A stretch of 64,000 bases of DNA from Nautilus pompilius (Eukaryota; Mollusca; Cephalopoda; Nautilida; Nautilidae): assembly GCA_018389105.1 (NCBI GenBank), contig JACATO010000195.1:1-64000 (forward strand), written 5' to 3'. The position numbers were made by a program, and so were the translations under genes. The notes below the pieces were generated by a model. The model saw only the letters and a list, made by a program, of their open reading frames with translations. It ran no database searches and was not told the origin of the DNA. Shown here one piece after another: positions 49,371 to 59,633 of this stretch (the first letter of the stretch is position 1; every line of letters starts with the position of its first letter).

Positions 49371-50538
49371 GCTTGCGTGCCCCTATTAAGTGCTTAAAAC
49401 TTGAAAATATCTATGCGATACTCGTTCTTTAATGTTTCAGTTTTCCCAAAAAGCATTGATTCCACAGCATATTCAGAATTTGGACGAACCGGTGACTTAC
49501 ATAATGCAATGTAGTATTTACACAGCGAAAACCAAGAACAAGCGAGGACCTAAAACGGAATCTTGTCGAACACCAAAAGCAACTCTTTAATATGAAGAAG
49601 ATTCGCTGTTTAAACGTCCCCCGTGTCGCCTTTAAGAAGATGCGCCTCGTGTAGTATAACAGACTGTGACTTAAGATCGCATGATCTGGTGTCGTGTGAA
49701 TCAGCTAGCATAAGAAAAAAAAAAAAAACTATGGATACAGGACGAATTTGCCTCATACGGATAACTATTTTAAAAGTTCGAGAACTTTCCTCTCGATCTT
49801 CTTTGGAAAGCCTTACGCTGTCTACTCACGAAGTCGGGGCACTTTATCAACATCAAACCGTTACGGTTACATAAACTAATTGTTTGTCAAACTCTCGGGA
49901 GGAGGAATAATTTATACAAGCGTAGCTTTATTGAAAAAGCAGCAGCAATACCAGTTGATTGTACACTTAGTAAAATTAATAAAAAGTAAAGGAAGCGCTT
50001 TAAATATTATCACAAATTTTCCTCTAGTTTTTGCATAATTAAACACGGCGCTGTGGTGGTGGTTTTTGGGTTTTTTTCTTAATTGATACAGTCTGTCGTC
50101 TCCATAGTTACGTGTCTAGAGGCCTAAGTCAACTGATGCGTGAATGAGTCCTTCTGACCCAAGCCCTCCCTCCGGATTCATCGCCATTTTAGTTTTTCCT
50201 CCACTTTGATTTATCTTCTAGAATATTCTGGGAAAACGACTGCATTCGCAGAGGCGAGCTCCCTCTGGCGTCGTTAAGCCCCACGTGGCTGGACTGGCTC
50301 GCGCTGATTTTTCCTCGAAATGGCCCAGGCGGGTGTCCTTAGAAATATGAACCGGTGGCAGTACGGGGTCTGCGATCTCTGCGAAGTCGCTATGCCTTAG
50401 GAGGGGTATAAAGGGGAAACACTTGGTGGGGGGAGGTGGGATAGCGCAGTTAAAACAAAAATTTTGTTTATAGCGGGGAATAAACGGTAGAAAATTAAGT
50501 AAACGGTGGAACTCTGAGAATGAGAGTCGAGCTGAACA

Positions 50539-50613
50539 TCTGCTGCCCCCTGTGGATCCGAGGCTGGAACTAGATGCGTTGCGCTTCTATAACAGGCCCA
50601 GAGGGCGCTGCAG
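50539..50613. promoter_or_regulatory. Pair of CTCF-like motifs
   Basis: Minus strand at about 50540-50556 reads CCACAGGGGGCAGCAG, and plus strand at 50595-50613 reads GGCCCAGAGGGCGCTGCAG. Both fit the bilaterian CTCF core (CCA--AGRGGGCRC). They are divergent and about 50 bases apart. Function is inferred from motif alone. Confidence 0.4.
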
Positions 50614-50922
50614 TCTTCTAACAAAAAAAAACACGGTTGTTTCTTTTAGTCAAAGAAGCAAACGACAGATTCTTCTTCTGGCGGTAAATAAACTTATCTT
50701 TAACGGAATATTGGCAAATTATAAATGATTAAAGCAGACGAACCCGATAAACTGTCACGGCAGAAACTGAAAGTTCTAATAACCGATCCGAACTCTCGTC
50801 TTGTCGTGAAGATGTCTTCTGACAGTCATGTGGTTAACTGTATGCTCCTAGTAAACTAATAATGAGTAATATTCAACATTCCGTTCATAAGTTTCAATCA
50901 TGGCGGCTAGTATAGATATGTG

Positions 50923-51600
50923 CAGTATTGGAAATAATTATGCAAACGTACGGAGAATAGGCACAAATAATGGATAATTGCGGGTAAGAGACGTACACAA
51001 GGCATTATTACAGAGACAAGATGAATATGTTATGCAGTACTTTAGTGTTAGGTAAGTGAGCCCTCAGCTTCATATAGAGCTGACCTCTTGTTTTCGCGAT
51101 TCCATTACTGGTTATCAGTGTATGACTGTGGAATGTTGTTCCGTGTGTCCAATAGCAAGGTGTCTGGTTGCCTTGTGACTTTCTCACTAGCCATTTAACT
51201 CCACACAGCCTCAATAAGGTTCATACCAGGACTTTATGCAAATCAGCCTCTGTTTGTTAGTTTTATCAGCCTCTTTACGTTCAGCGATGTCAACCCCACG
51301 ATCTCTATTGGCTCGTCGTCTATCACATAAAGAACATATCCTGAGGTTCTTAACATCACTTTTGAAAAGTTTGGGCTTTCGTCCTGTCCCCGAGCGCTTT
51401 CATTGTCAGCAGCAGCAGTTTCCCGCATCCTCCTCAGTCTTTTATACTGCATCTTCCGAAACACGAAGTCGAGCTGCAGTCTGCACCACAGAGCAGCCTT
51501 CGCTAACTGAAACTTTGATCTCTACGCCTGTCACGTGATATTTCCTTTCCGAGATCCATGATATTCGACACCCAATCACAGTCAGTGTACTACATCACAC
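50923..51600 (-). pseudogene. Tc1-like element relic, internally deleted
   Basis: CAGTATTGGAAATAATTATG at 50923 resembles the ends of the element at 61040-62252. On minus, one frame reads NNIPQSYTDNQ near 51110, matching the C-terminal W-NIPQ-YIDNL block of Tc1 transposases. At 51299-51350 GATCTCTATTGGCTCGTCG and following bases align with 61858-61910, and 51480-51590 aligns with 61960-62140. Relative to that copy, about 0.45 kb of the transposase middle is missing. The right terminal repeat is not evident. Confidence 0.65.
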
Positions 51601-51790
51601 ACGAAATGCGATCCTTGCATCCCTGCGCCCCAGTGCTTTCGAATTTGGAGAAGGAAACCGGTGAGCTCGGAAAAAATCCACTCCAAGGAGGAGGGGGACG
51701 CCGAACCAATTCTGTCCGGACTTGGATTCGAACTTGGGCTTTCTACCATAACATTCCAGCAGTTTAACCACTACCGGACCGCCTGCTCTA
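51590..51790 (-). mobile_element. tRNA-derived SINE
   Basis: On minus from about 51783: GGCGGTCCGGTAGTGGTTAA, ACTGCTGGAATGTTATGG, then AAGTTCGAATCC. TAGTGGTTAAA is an A-box-like match and GTTCGAATCC a perfect B box at tRNA-like spacing. The body continues to about 51590 with GGTTTCCTTCTCC. It lies immediately beside the Tc1 relic. Confidence 0.72.
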
Positions 51791-54596
51791 GTAAGAGAGT
51801 TACATGGTATCTTTAATGTTGGGATTAAAGGGACATAACTCCTTTGTGATTTTCACTAAGAGAGAGTTAAACTATGCGTGACTAGCATTTTATGGAGCTA
51901 AACAAACTTCGAAATCTGCAATGGTGCTGAAAAGCAAGAAGTTCTCTTACATACAATAGTGATGTGCGGTTTAGTAACTTTATTACTATTAACGTGCGAT
52001 ATGAAATTCTCTGTGGTGTACTGCCGGTGTCGGATCTGATTTCTTAAATAGTAGCTTAAGAGAGTACGACCATCTTGTTAAATAAATACCAGAGACATGC
52101 AGCTACTTCCTCCATTGTTTATATATTTCCGAAGTTTACGTTTACTTGGGCGGCTTCCGTTTGGTGAAAGAGCGCCACCTGGCGACCGTTTTGATTCTAA
52201 ACAGTGCTAAGTGCATTTTTCTTTAAACGTTTACTTCCAGCCGCTAGGAGCTGTGGGCTCACGTACCCACATAATTCGTTAACCCTGTACCCACTCTGGG
52301 CCGGTTCCTGTCTTCTACGCCATCGGAAGCAAAAGTTCGGAAGAAACGACCAGTTCCTTCCAACAATGGTCTCTTTTATCAAATACTCTTACCAACCAAT
52401 ACTATTTACGCATATTTTACCCAATTTCTGGGCCGTATTCCATTTTGATGACTTCACAGTTAGAACCACAGTGTACTTTTCGGACAACACTGGGGAGGGG
52501 ACCAAGTAGTACATTTGGTATAGAAGCGGTATGTTAATAGCTGAAATCCCCGCCATGTCGGGAAATACACATCAAGGAAACCTCAATTCGGCCGCCTGAA
52601 TTAGCAGACAGTAACAAACAGTAAAGAAAACGGGTAGACGGCGGAGTGAACCAGATGCCACCAGAGAAGACATCTACAGAACTATTACAGCGGGATATGG
52701 ACCAATGCGTCTTATAATGTGGGGTGTCCCACCCTGTCGTTATTTTCTACACAAGAATTTATTGATGACAATATTTATTGTCTTCCAAAAGAGCATTTGT
52801 TATCAATAAGACTGGCATATACGAGAAAACTATTGAAATTCCAACGGGAAAGCATACAATCTGACAGTCGAAGACCGATATAAGTCGATCATCATATAGT
52901 TAACGCCCGAAAATGTGAATCGGGAGACCAGTGTTCGATCTTCTCGTAGCCTCGTTCGGACTTACTATTTCAAATGAAAATTTTCTTTCTTAATAATTTA
53001 TTATACTTACTCTCTCGATGCCTCGTGGGATGATTTGCCTAAGTTGGAATTTAAAAGCAAACAAAACAAAAAAGCTGAGCTGTGGTTTTTTCCGGGTGTG
53101 CGACAGCCCAACCCGTGTCTAATTTCTTCCCCGAACAGCCTCACCACGGGCCCCACCCAGCCCAAAACAAATGTAAAGACTCTCTCGTGTTCGCCAAGAA
53201 AATACGCTAAACTATTTGCTAATTTTCGTTTGCGGAGTAAATATAAATCTCAGCGGATTATTAATCATTTCTAATAAAGTAATTACCGAGAGCCAGATCT
53301 CAAGCGACCCTCGGTATTTAAAAGTTTTTTTTTTTTTAAATTACTAATACATTTTAGCAGTTCCATATTAGAAAACATTTAAACGCTAAACTTATTATTG
53401 ATTAGAATAGATAATCACTGCCTTTCGGCGTTTTATCGACCAATATCCGTGTTTGCGCTTAACATAAAATTATGCCGAAGACATTGAATCATATAAAAGA
53501 AAGAGGTTTCACGTCACAAAATTTCGAACCGATGAAAATACTCGTATAAAGTTTACAAATATTCATGTTTCTTAGAATAACTAATGAAACTATCTCTACC
53601 TAGTTCTTCTCGGCTTCCGTGAGTGCATCAGCGTCTGTCCCGTAAAGGCTAATCTCATTTACTTATAATAAAACTCTTATTACTTTTTAATTTATTCTGT
53701 TTTCCCTAATTCTCTCTAATATCCAGTTGATTTTCAAAACTTCCCGCCATGATAGTCACGGTGACCTTTTTTGGTGTGACTTCATGAAGTAAAACCACGA
53801 ACCGACGATACTTTTCAGACTGATAACTAAATTCGAAACTTGGACTTTTTTGTGGTCTGGCAAATATAATAATAACCATCCACGAGTGTTCAGACAGACT
53901 GGTAATTTCAACAACTATCAACTAGCGTCCTTTTTGTGGTAGTCGCTATCCTCAAGATGGCGGAAGTAGTATGGAAAAAAAAAACGCAGCAGCAACTATT
54001 CATTGTTGAGAGTCCGAATTTAAAAGTGCGTCCACGTTTAGTCTGTTTATTATTTTATTTCAAAAAGTAGCGAGAGTAGTTGAGTTCGTGTAGTTTGCTT
54101 AATGCGTAATAGTAGCTACAGTGATCATCGATCCAACAAAAAGGGATGTGGCATGCCTCTATAACTACTCACGATTTATGTACGTTGTCTTTAAAAGAAA
54201 GTAATTCGGAGTATCGCAGCCTATTAGTGAGCATTAATCTTTTTAAAAAAATACAAACTGCTTAAAAGATATAATTTTAGAAATAGAAGTTATTCTTCAA
54301 CGTGATCCCTTCTTTTTACCCGTCGTTTACCGCAATTGATGCAATTTGATGACCGTTTTGTATGTGAGCAAAGGTTTTGCATCTATTTACCATGCTTACG
54401 TTACTCAGACGGCCGACTCCGTAGTTCTGTCGGCCAGTGGTTCTTAAAATCTTCATTAGTCAGTCGTACAATGCCTGCGAGACTTTCTCTGTTCAGACTA
54501 AGTGGTTTTAGAATATCACTCGTGCTTGTAGGAATCGGTGGTACATCGGTCGCTTTTCACCTGGCGGTAGGTGTGTTGTCTCCGATTTTAACCTGA
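51791..54596. other. Intron 1 segment without recognised gene
   Basis: Short frames only. It has a CTCF-like motif on minus at 52171-52187 (CGCCAGGTGGCGCT core) and a T-run/A-run junction at 53325-53340. Nothing protein-like that I can name. Confidence 0.35.
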
Positions 54597-54876
54597 GTGG
54601 TGCGTGCGCGCGCGTGCGTGTGTGTGTGTGGTGCGTGCGTGCGTGTGTGGTGTTGCGTGCGTGTGTGTGTGTGCGTGTGCGTGCGTGTGTGTGTGTGTGT
54701 GTGTGCGTGTGTGTGTGTGTGCGTGTGTGTGTGTGCGTGGTGTGTGCGCGCGTGTGTGTGTGCGTGTGTGTGTGTGCGTGTGTGTGTGCGTTGCGTGTGT
54801 GCGTGTGCGTGTGTGTGTGTGCGTGCGGTGTGTGTGTGTGTGCGTGTGTGTTGTGTGTGTGTGTGGCGTGTGTTGT
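54597..54876. repeat. GT array rich in CG steps
   Basis: About 280 bases of TG repeat with frequent TGCG and CGCG insertions, giving long alternating purine-pyrimidine tracts with Z-DNA potential. All three plus frames stay open as Val/Cys/Arg/Ala runs and are artefacts. Confidence 0.95.
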
Positions 54877-55034
54877 AAGAACTTTATTTAACCTACGTCA
54901 ACCGAAGGGACGGGCGACAAGCTAGGGAAGTTGTCAAAACCTATAATTCGTTGACAAAGTTTTCTCCTCCAAGTTAGTGTTATGCATCTCAATATCGTAG
55001 TTGACATACTTACAGTAAAACATAGTCACATATA

Positions 55035-56659
55035 CAGCGGTGTGCAAAATTCTTGCATAAAAATAATTTTTCCTGTAAATTAGCTCGCATTTTGTCGAAA
55101 GCAGTTATCATCAAATCTCGTTCATTAAAGTCTTTCTATATTACTGTTGTGCATCTATTCCAGTAATATCGAGCATATTGTTTCATTGTAGGAAAAGTTA
55201 TAGTTTTTAGAAAATCATTTGCATCAAATCAACGTGAGCAAAAGTGCTGCATGAAATCTAGACAGCTATCTAATCAATTCAGATTCAATTACAATTATGC
55301 AGAAAGGGATCAGATCTATCAATAATGGGTAGAATATCCGAAATTCTTGATAACTTGTTCACAACGATGAGAAGACATGCTGGCTACCAAACGCTGACAA
55401 TTGTCACTACTGAACTCCGACGAGGCTTCCTCGATTTTCCGTTTCAAACCAGTTTTTATTTTTCGGTTTTTTTGGCTCTAACTCTGAGTTTAATCGGGTG
55501 CCAAATGTTTTCAATGAGATTGAGATACGGGCTTTGAGCCGGCCAGTCGAGGAGGGGGTTCACAACTCTGCCATCAAGGCCTTGGGCGTTGTCCCTCCTG
55601 ATAGATAGCCGCCAGGGGGCGTGTGGTCACACATACACGGTTCGACAATGTCCGAGATTCTTAGCATAGTCATGAGCATTCATTCGACCCTCCACGTGAT
55701 GCAACGGACCGACACTGGACGATTGAAACACAGCCCCAAACCATGCCGAATCTTCCCCTGCCTGCGGAGGTCGTCGAGTGCAACTAGGATGGTATTTTCG
55801 GACACCGATCGCCGAACGTACACCCGACACCGCCGAGTGGACCCTCACGAGTTTGCTTTCGTCGGAAAACAACATTCGGGACCACTGGGCCACACGACCA
55901 GTGGAGATGGTCGCGAGCCCACTGCAGTCACTTTCGACGATTTGTCCAGACTGGTGAACGGCTTCTTCTGTGCCGATCGCCCCAACAGTCCCATGTGGAT
56001 CAAACGCCAACTGATGGTGCACGAGGCCAACTGGATCCCGTGGGGCCTTGACGAGGCCGGTCTGGATGTCGGTGCAAGAGCGGAATCGGTTCGAGTTCGA
56101 CATGCGGGCGATCAGACGATCCTGTCGAGCCGTCGTTTTCCGCGGTCTGCCGGACTGAGTTTCGAAATTAGGCCCCCATCGGCTTTCCAACGATTCAGGG
56201 AGCGAGATGTCGTCGACTGATTGCAACCGATACGATCCGCAATGACCCACTCAGTTTCACCATCCTCTTTCATGCGAACGATTGTGGCCCGCTGTTCGGG
56301 GGTCAAATATCGGGCTCTCGGCATCACTATGTTGAACAAAAATGAATCAGAATAGTGGAAAATGACAGTTTTTCACATTTATATTCTACTATCCTAAACT
56401 ATTATAGCACAAAATATATATTCTAATTTTTTGTAGTTTATACAACACTTTTTCACTCGCCGATTTCATGTAAATTATTTTATTAATATTCAAATTTTGA
56501 CTGTGCAATTACAAAATGGATCTCAGTGTTATAAATCGTTTAAAGACACCGATACCTTTCACTTACAACAGAAAACATACAAAAGTTACCAATTTCTACA
56601 AAATAAGAACCCGTTTTCTAAGTCTAGTAATTTTCATGCAAGACTTTTGAACACCGCTG
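55035..56659 (-). mobile_element. Tc1-like transposon, complete ends, decayed transposase
   Basis: Terminal inverted repeats: CAGCGGTGTGCAAAATTCTT from 55035 on plus, and CAGCGGTGTTCAAAAGTCTT from 56659 on minus, continuing GCATRAAAAT in both. Each end is flanked by TA (55033-55034 and 56660-56661), the standard Tc1/mariner target duplication. Length is 1625 bases, normal for the group. It contains a transposase pseudogene on minus and lies in intron 1, antisense to the host gene. Confidence 0.92.
55319..56324 (-). pseudogene. Tc1-like transposase pseudogene
   Basis: It begins MPRARYLTPEQRATIVRMKE, then ADRIGCNQSTTSRSLNRW, a helix-turn-helix DNA-binding domain. In other frames come GRPRKTTARQDRLIAR (the second helix-turn-helix region), WSRMLFSDES (first catalytic Asp in SDES), GPLHHVEGRMNAHDY, and DWPAQSPYLNLIENIW, which holds the final catalytic Glu in the block normally SPDLNPIEN. 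It ends GYSTHY-stop. The span of about 1006 bases fits the usual length near 340 residues, but frameshifts between blocks and the changed SPYLNL block show that the enzyme is dead. The middle D in the QDN--H block was not located. Confidence 0.85.
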
Positions 56660-56661
56660 TA

Positions 56662-58979
56662 AGTAAACAAAAAAATTATAATTTTAGCCGATTTCAAATC
56701 ATCCTTTGGCACCAGATCTTTTGTGACCACAGCTAAGAAGTGGAACACTAGCACCAACTGCGAAAATCTGTCGCTGTCAGTGGCGTAACTAGCGGAGCTT
56801 GGATCCTCTGCGAAAACCACTCGCAGCCCTCTGCACATCAACAGGCTTAACATATTCCAAGTTTTACACGTTCAAAGAATTTTTGGGGTGTTTTCTCCAT
56901 TCTACCGTTGCTGTATATATCTGAATAAGAAAAAATATAATACGCAGGTACAATATTTCAGAGCAGAGACCGTATAAACCACGACGTGGCGTGTGTTACG
57001 ATATCAGGAAATCAGGCGATCCCACTTATCTCGTGAATGGGATCGGGATCGTAGGATTCGGTCATGCACGAGCTGCTACGCAGAGCCATAGTAAGCATTT
57101 TTTTAGTCATTGTATTGTCTCGATTTTTGTTCTAAAATTACAGGGAGTGCATAATTAAGGGAGGCATAATATGCTGCGTTTTCAGGACCTCCTTGTTGAA
57201 GTGCACGCCCGCACAAATCGGTGATGGACAGGCGAGAGACCAAAGAGCAAAACTGAATATTGTTGTCGTAAAGTCGCTGGCCCATTAAACGATCACAGCA
57301 AATTATTCTTTTAATTCAATGCCGTTGTTTTAAGTTTCTTTGTGTCACGTGAGACATTCCGCTATCGCTCTCGTGGGACACTTCACCCTTTAAGAAATAC
57401 GAACTGATCTTAAGGCTCTTTCCTTCTTTTCTTTATTCTTTTTTAGCCTGAAGTTTCTCTTAAACAGAGTTTTTGTGCGTGTACTTTATTAACGTGTGCC
57501 CGCCTTTGTGTGGTCGAATCATGATATTTCATAGAAATAAGAAGAGAAAAGACTTCCTTCCTTGATCTGATGAAGTTATGAAAATTTGTTTTCCCCACTG
57601 AAAAAAAAGGGGGCGACAACTCCAGCAGTTTAAAAATCAAACGCGGAAGAAATAAATTAAGGAAATAGCAATAACTTCGGTCTGAATAATCTTCGCATTC
57701 TTTCGAGTGCCGGAACAATAATAATTTTCGTTTTCGTGCCATCTTCTGAATGTTGTATCTGCAGGTTGTTTTATTTGGGGGTGGGGTGGGGGTGGGACAC
57801 ACAGAGGAAATTTAGAAAGTCTCTGAAGTGCTTCGGTAATTACTGACTTTTGAGATTTTAGAGCCGGGTGAAACCGTTCGTGTCCTGTGATGATGCAGCT
57901 TCAGCGCTGCTGTGACTTAAACCCTACATCTCCGTGGCCTCCCAGCAGAATCGTTGGACGGTGGAATTCTTGTCGCAGTGAGCCCCTCAACTTTCGTTTC
58001 ACGACGTTCTGAACAGCGAAGAGGGATGGATAACCAAAGCCTGACTAGGCCCTGGCAAAAGATTTCGCACCACATTAGAATTTTCTAATTTTGCTTCATG
58101 AAGTCAGAATGAACATCCTTAATGGTAAAATGACAAATTGCAAAAACGAGCCTATTTAATATGCACCGAAAGGACTTTATAAGTCGTGGAAGATGCAATT
58201 CAGTTGAAAGTATTCAAAAGCGGACATTTAGAAGCTGTCACGGGGGCACAGAGCCAAGCTATGGTTTGAAGATAGATTTTGTTGTTATTATTATTATTTC
58301 TGGGGTGAAGCAAAACTTTTGCCTGCCACGGCAATTCTTGGCCTGCCTTCTGTAGTTAGATAAGTTATTGAACGCTGAAACTCCTCGGAGACATTACAAT
58401 AAGCAGTTTGTATTTTATTTAAACAGACGGACTCAACGATCACTCGCGTTCTATGGCCACAAACGCGTTTAAAATATTCCTCTTAATTCTGGAATCAAAA
58501 GATGCGCACCTTTTACTTATGTATCCGCCAGTGAGGCAAGGCAAAGAGGAACAGGGTTGGAATAAGAGTTTGCCATTTTTTACCCTTGACACTTATAATT
58601 ATTTATTTCCTAATTGACAATTTATTTTATAAATTGACGTGTTTTTTAAATAAAATTCTGCAGTTCATTCTTGGACTCTAATGTCGCTGGATAACTACAG
58701 GTTCTATCGTATAGAATTCGAGAATCACTTTTCACACAAAGGTAATAAGTTAATGTACTGGGTTTTAAAGCTCCAAGAAACATAAAAACCCGCCGTTTCA
58801 AAATGCACAATCATCCGGTTTCAGCGCTAAAAAATACTAAACAGATATCACCAAATGAGTATAATATTCAGATGTCGATTCTTTAGAGTTACCATTTAGT
58901 ATTTTAAAACGTTTTTTTTAGCTTGATTGAAAAGAAAACAACCGAAAAGTCGACATCAGAATCCGTACGGTTGCTAACA
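56662..58979. other. Intron 1 segment without recognised gene
   Basis: Unique-looking sequence between the Tc1-like element and the dispersed repeat copy 2. Frames up to about 120 codons (57443-57802 minus) show no family resemblance. Confidence 0.35.
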
Positions 58980-59172
58980 GAACAACATTTTGCACAACTA
59001 TGACGCACTTCAGATTTTTTTTTGTTGTTTTCTCAACTGGCGATCTCCACTGCCGTCCTCACATACTTTTGAAAATGGCGAAGCTTTAGATTCACTACAA
59101 CGTTCTTGAATTCACTGAGACAATTAACAAACTTTGGTGGTCTTTTAACGTAACATTTTTTTTTAAAATTAA
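58980..59172 (+). repeat. Dispersed repeat, copy 2
   Basis: Diverged relative of 47860-48056 in the same orientation: CATTTTGCACAACTATGACG, then TTTTCTCAACTGG, CCGTCCTCACATA, TTGAATTCACTGAGACAATT, ending in T9A4 at 59157. It lies only about 165 bases upstream of exon 2, inside intron 1. Confidence 0.5.
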
Positions 59173-59338
59173 TATTTACTTTTCAAAAAAAGCGTTTTAT
59201 ACGGTTTTTTGGTATTGTAAAGAATACCGGATTTTTTTCTTTTAAAGGAAGAATAACGTGAGTAAAATTGGTATTTTTTTGTTGTCCGTTTCTCAACAAA
59301 GAAAAAAATTGATCTTGACTCACCTTAGTTTCTTTCAG

Positions 59339-59633
59339 AAGTGTTCGGAAACCAATCAGCTCGCGAACAAGAACTCCCTCACATTCGCCCGAACGCAGCC
59401 GTCTACTTACAAAGTCTCCGAATCCATCGTGGCGGTCCTCAAATACTACCACTGGAACCAGTTTACCATCGTGGTGGGCAACAGCTCCATCTGGCTGGAG
59501 ACAGCGGAAGCGCTCACCGACCTGGCTCGGGTGAACAATTTTACCATCAGGGACAAAGTCCACTTTAAAGAACCGTACAAAGTCGAAGGCAAGATGCCCG
59601 AGATCATCAGGAACACTTACCGAAACACGCTAA
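59339..59633 (+). CDS. Receptor-type guanylate cyclase, exon 2 (ligand-binding domain)
   Basis: The acceptor TTTCTTTCAG|AAG continues exon 1 in phase 0, giving VTY then KCSETNQ. The cysteine in KCS is the expected partner of the GPEDTC cysteine. Residues 118-215 include LTFARTQPS, a conserved block (TFART-P) of the ANF-receptor domain, then AVLKYYHWNQFTIVVG, the strand-loop where ligand-receptor modelling places lobe B. Two N-glycosylation sequons are visible (NSS and NFT). The donor is ACGCTAA|GTATGG at 59634, leaving phase 1; the join to exon 3 restores a sensible reading (TL then IYVFLGD), which supports both sites. Exon length is 295 bases. Confidence 0.87.

Larger units (their letters stand above)
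24436..59338 (+). other. Intron 1 of the guanylate cyclase gene (about 34.9 kb)
   Basis: It runs from donor GTAAGT at 24436 to acceptor TAGTTTCTTTCAG ending at 59338. The phase-0 join reads NLPMVTY then KCSETNQ, as in the family. Contents are transposon relics (Tc1, Tigger, LINE, SINEs), one near-intact Tc1-like element, mini- and microsatellites, and two arrays of the CRE-core satellite. I found no convincing additional host exon inside. An unannotated small exon or nested gene cannot be excluded by eye. Confidence 0.8.
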
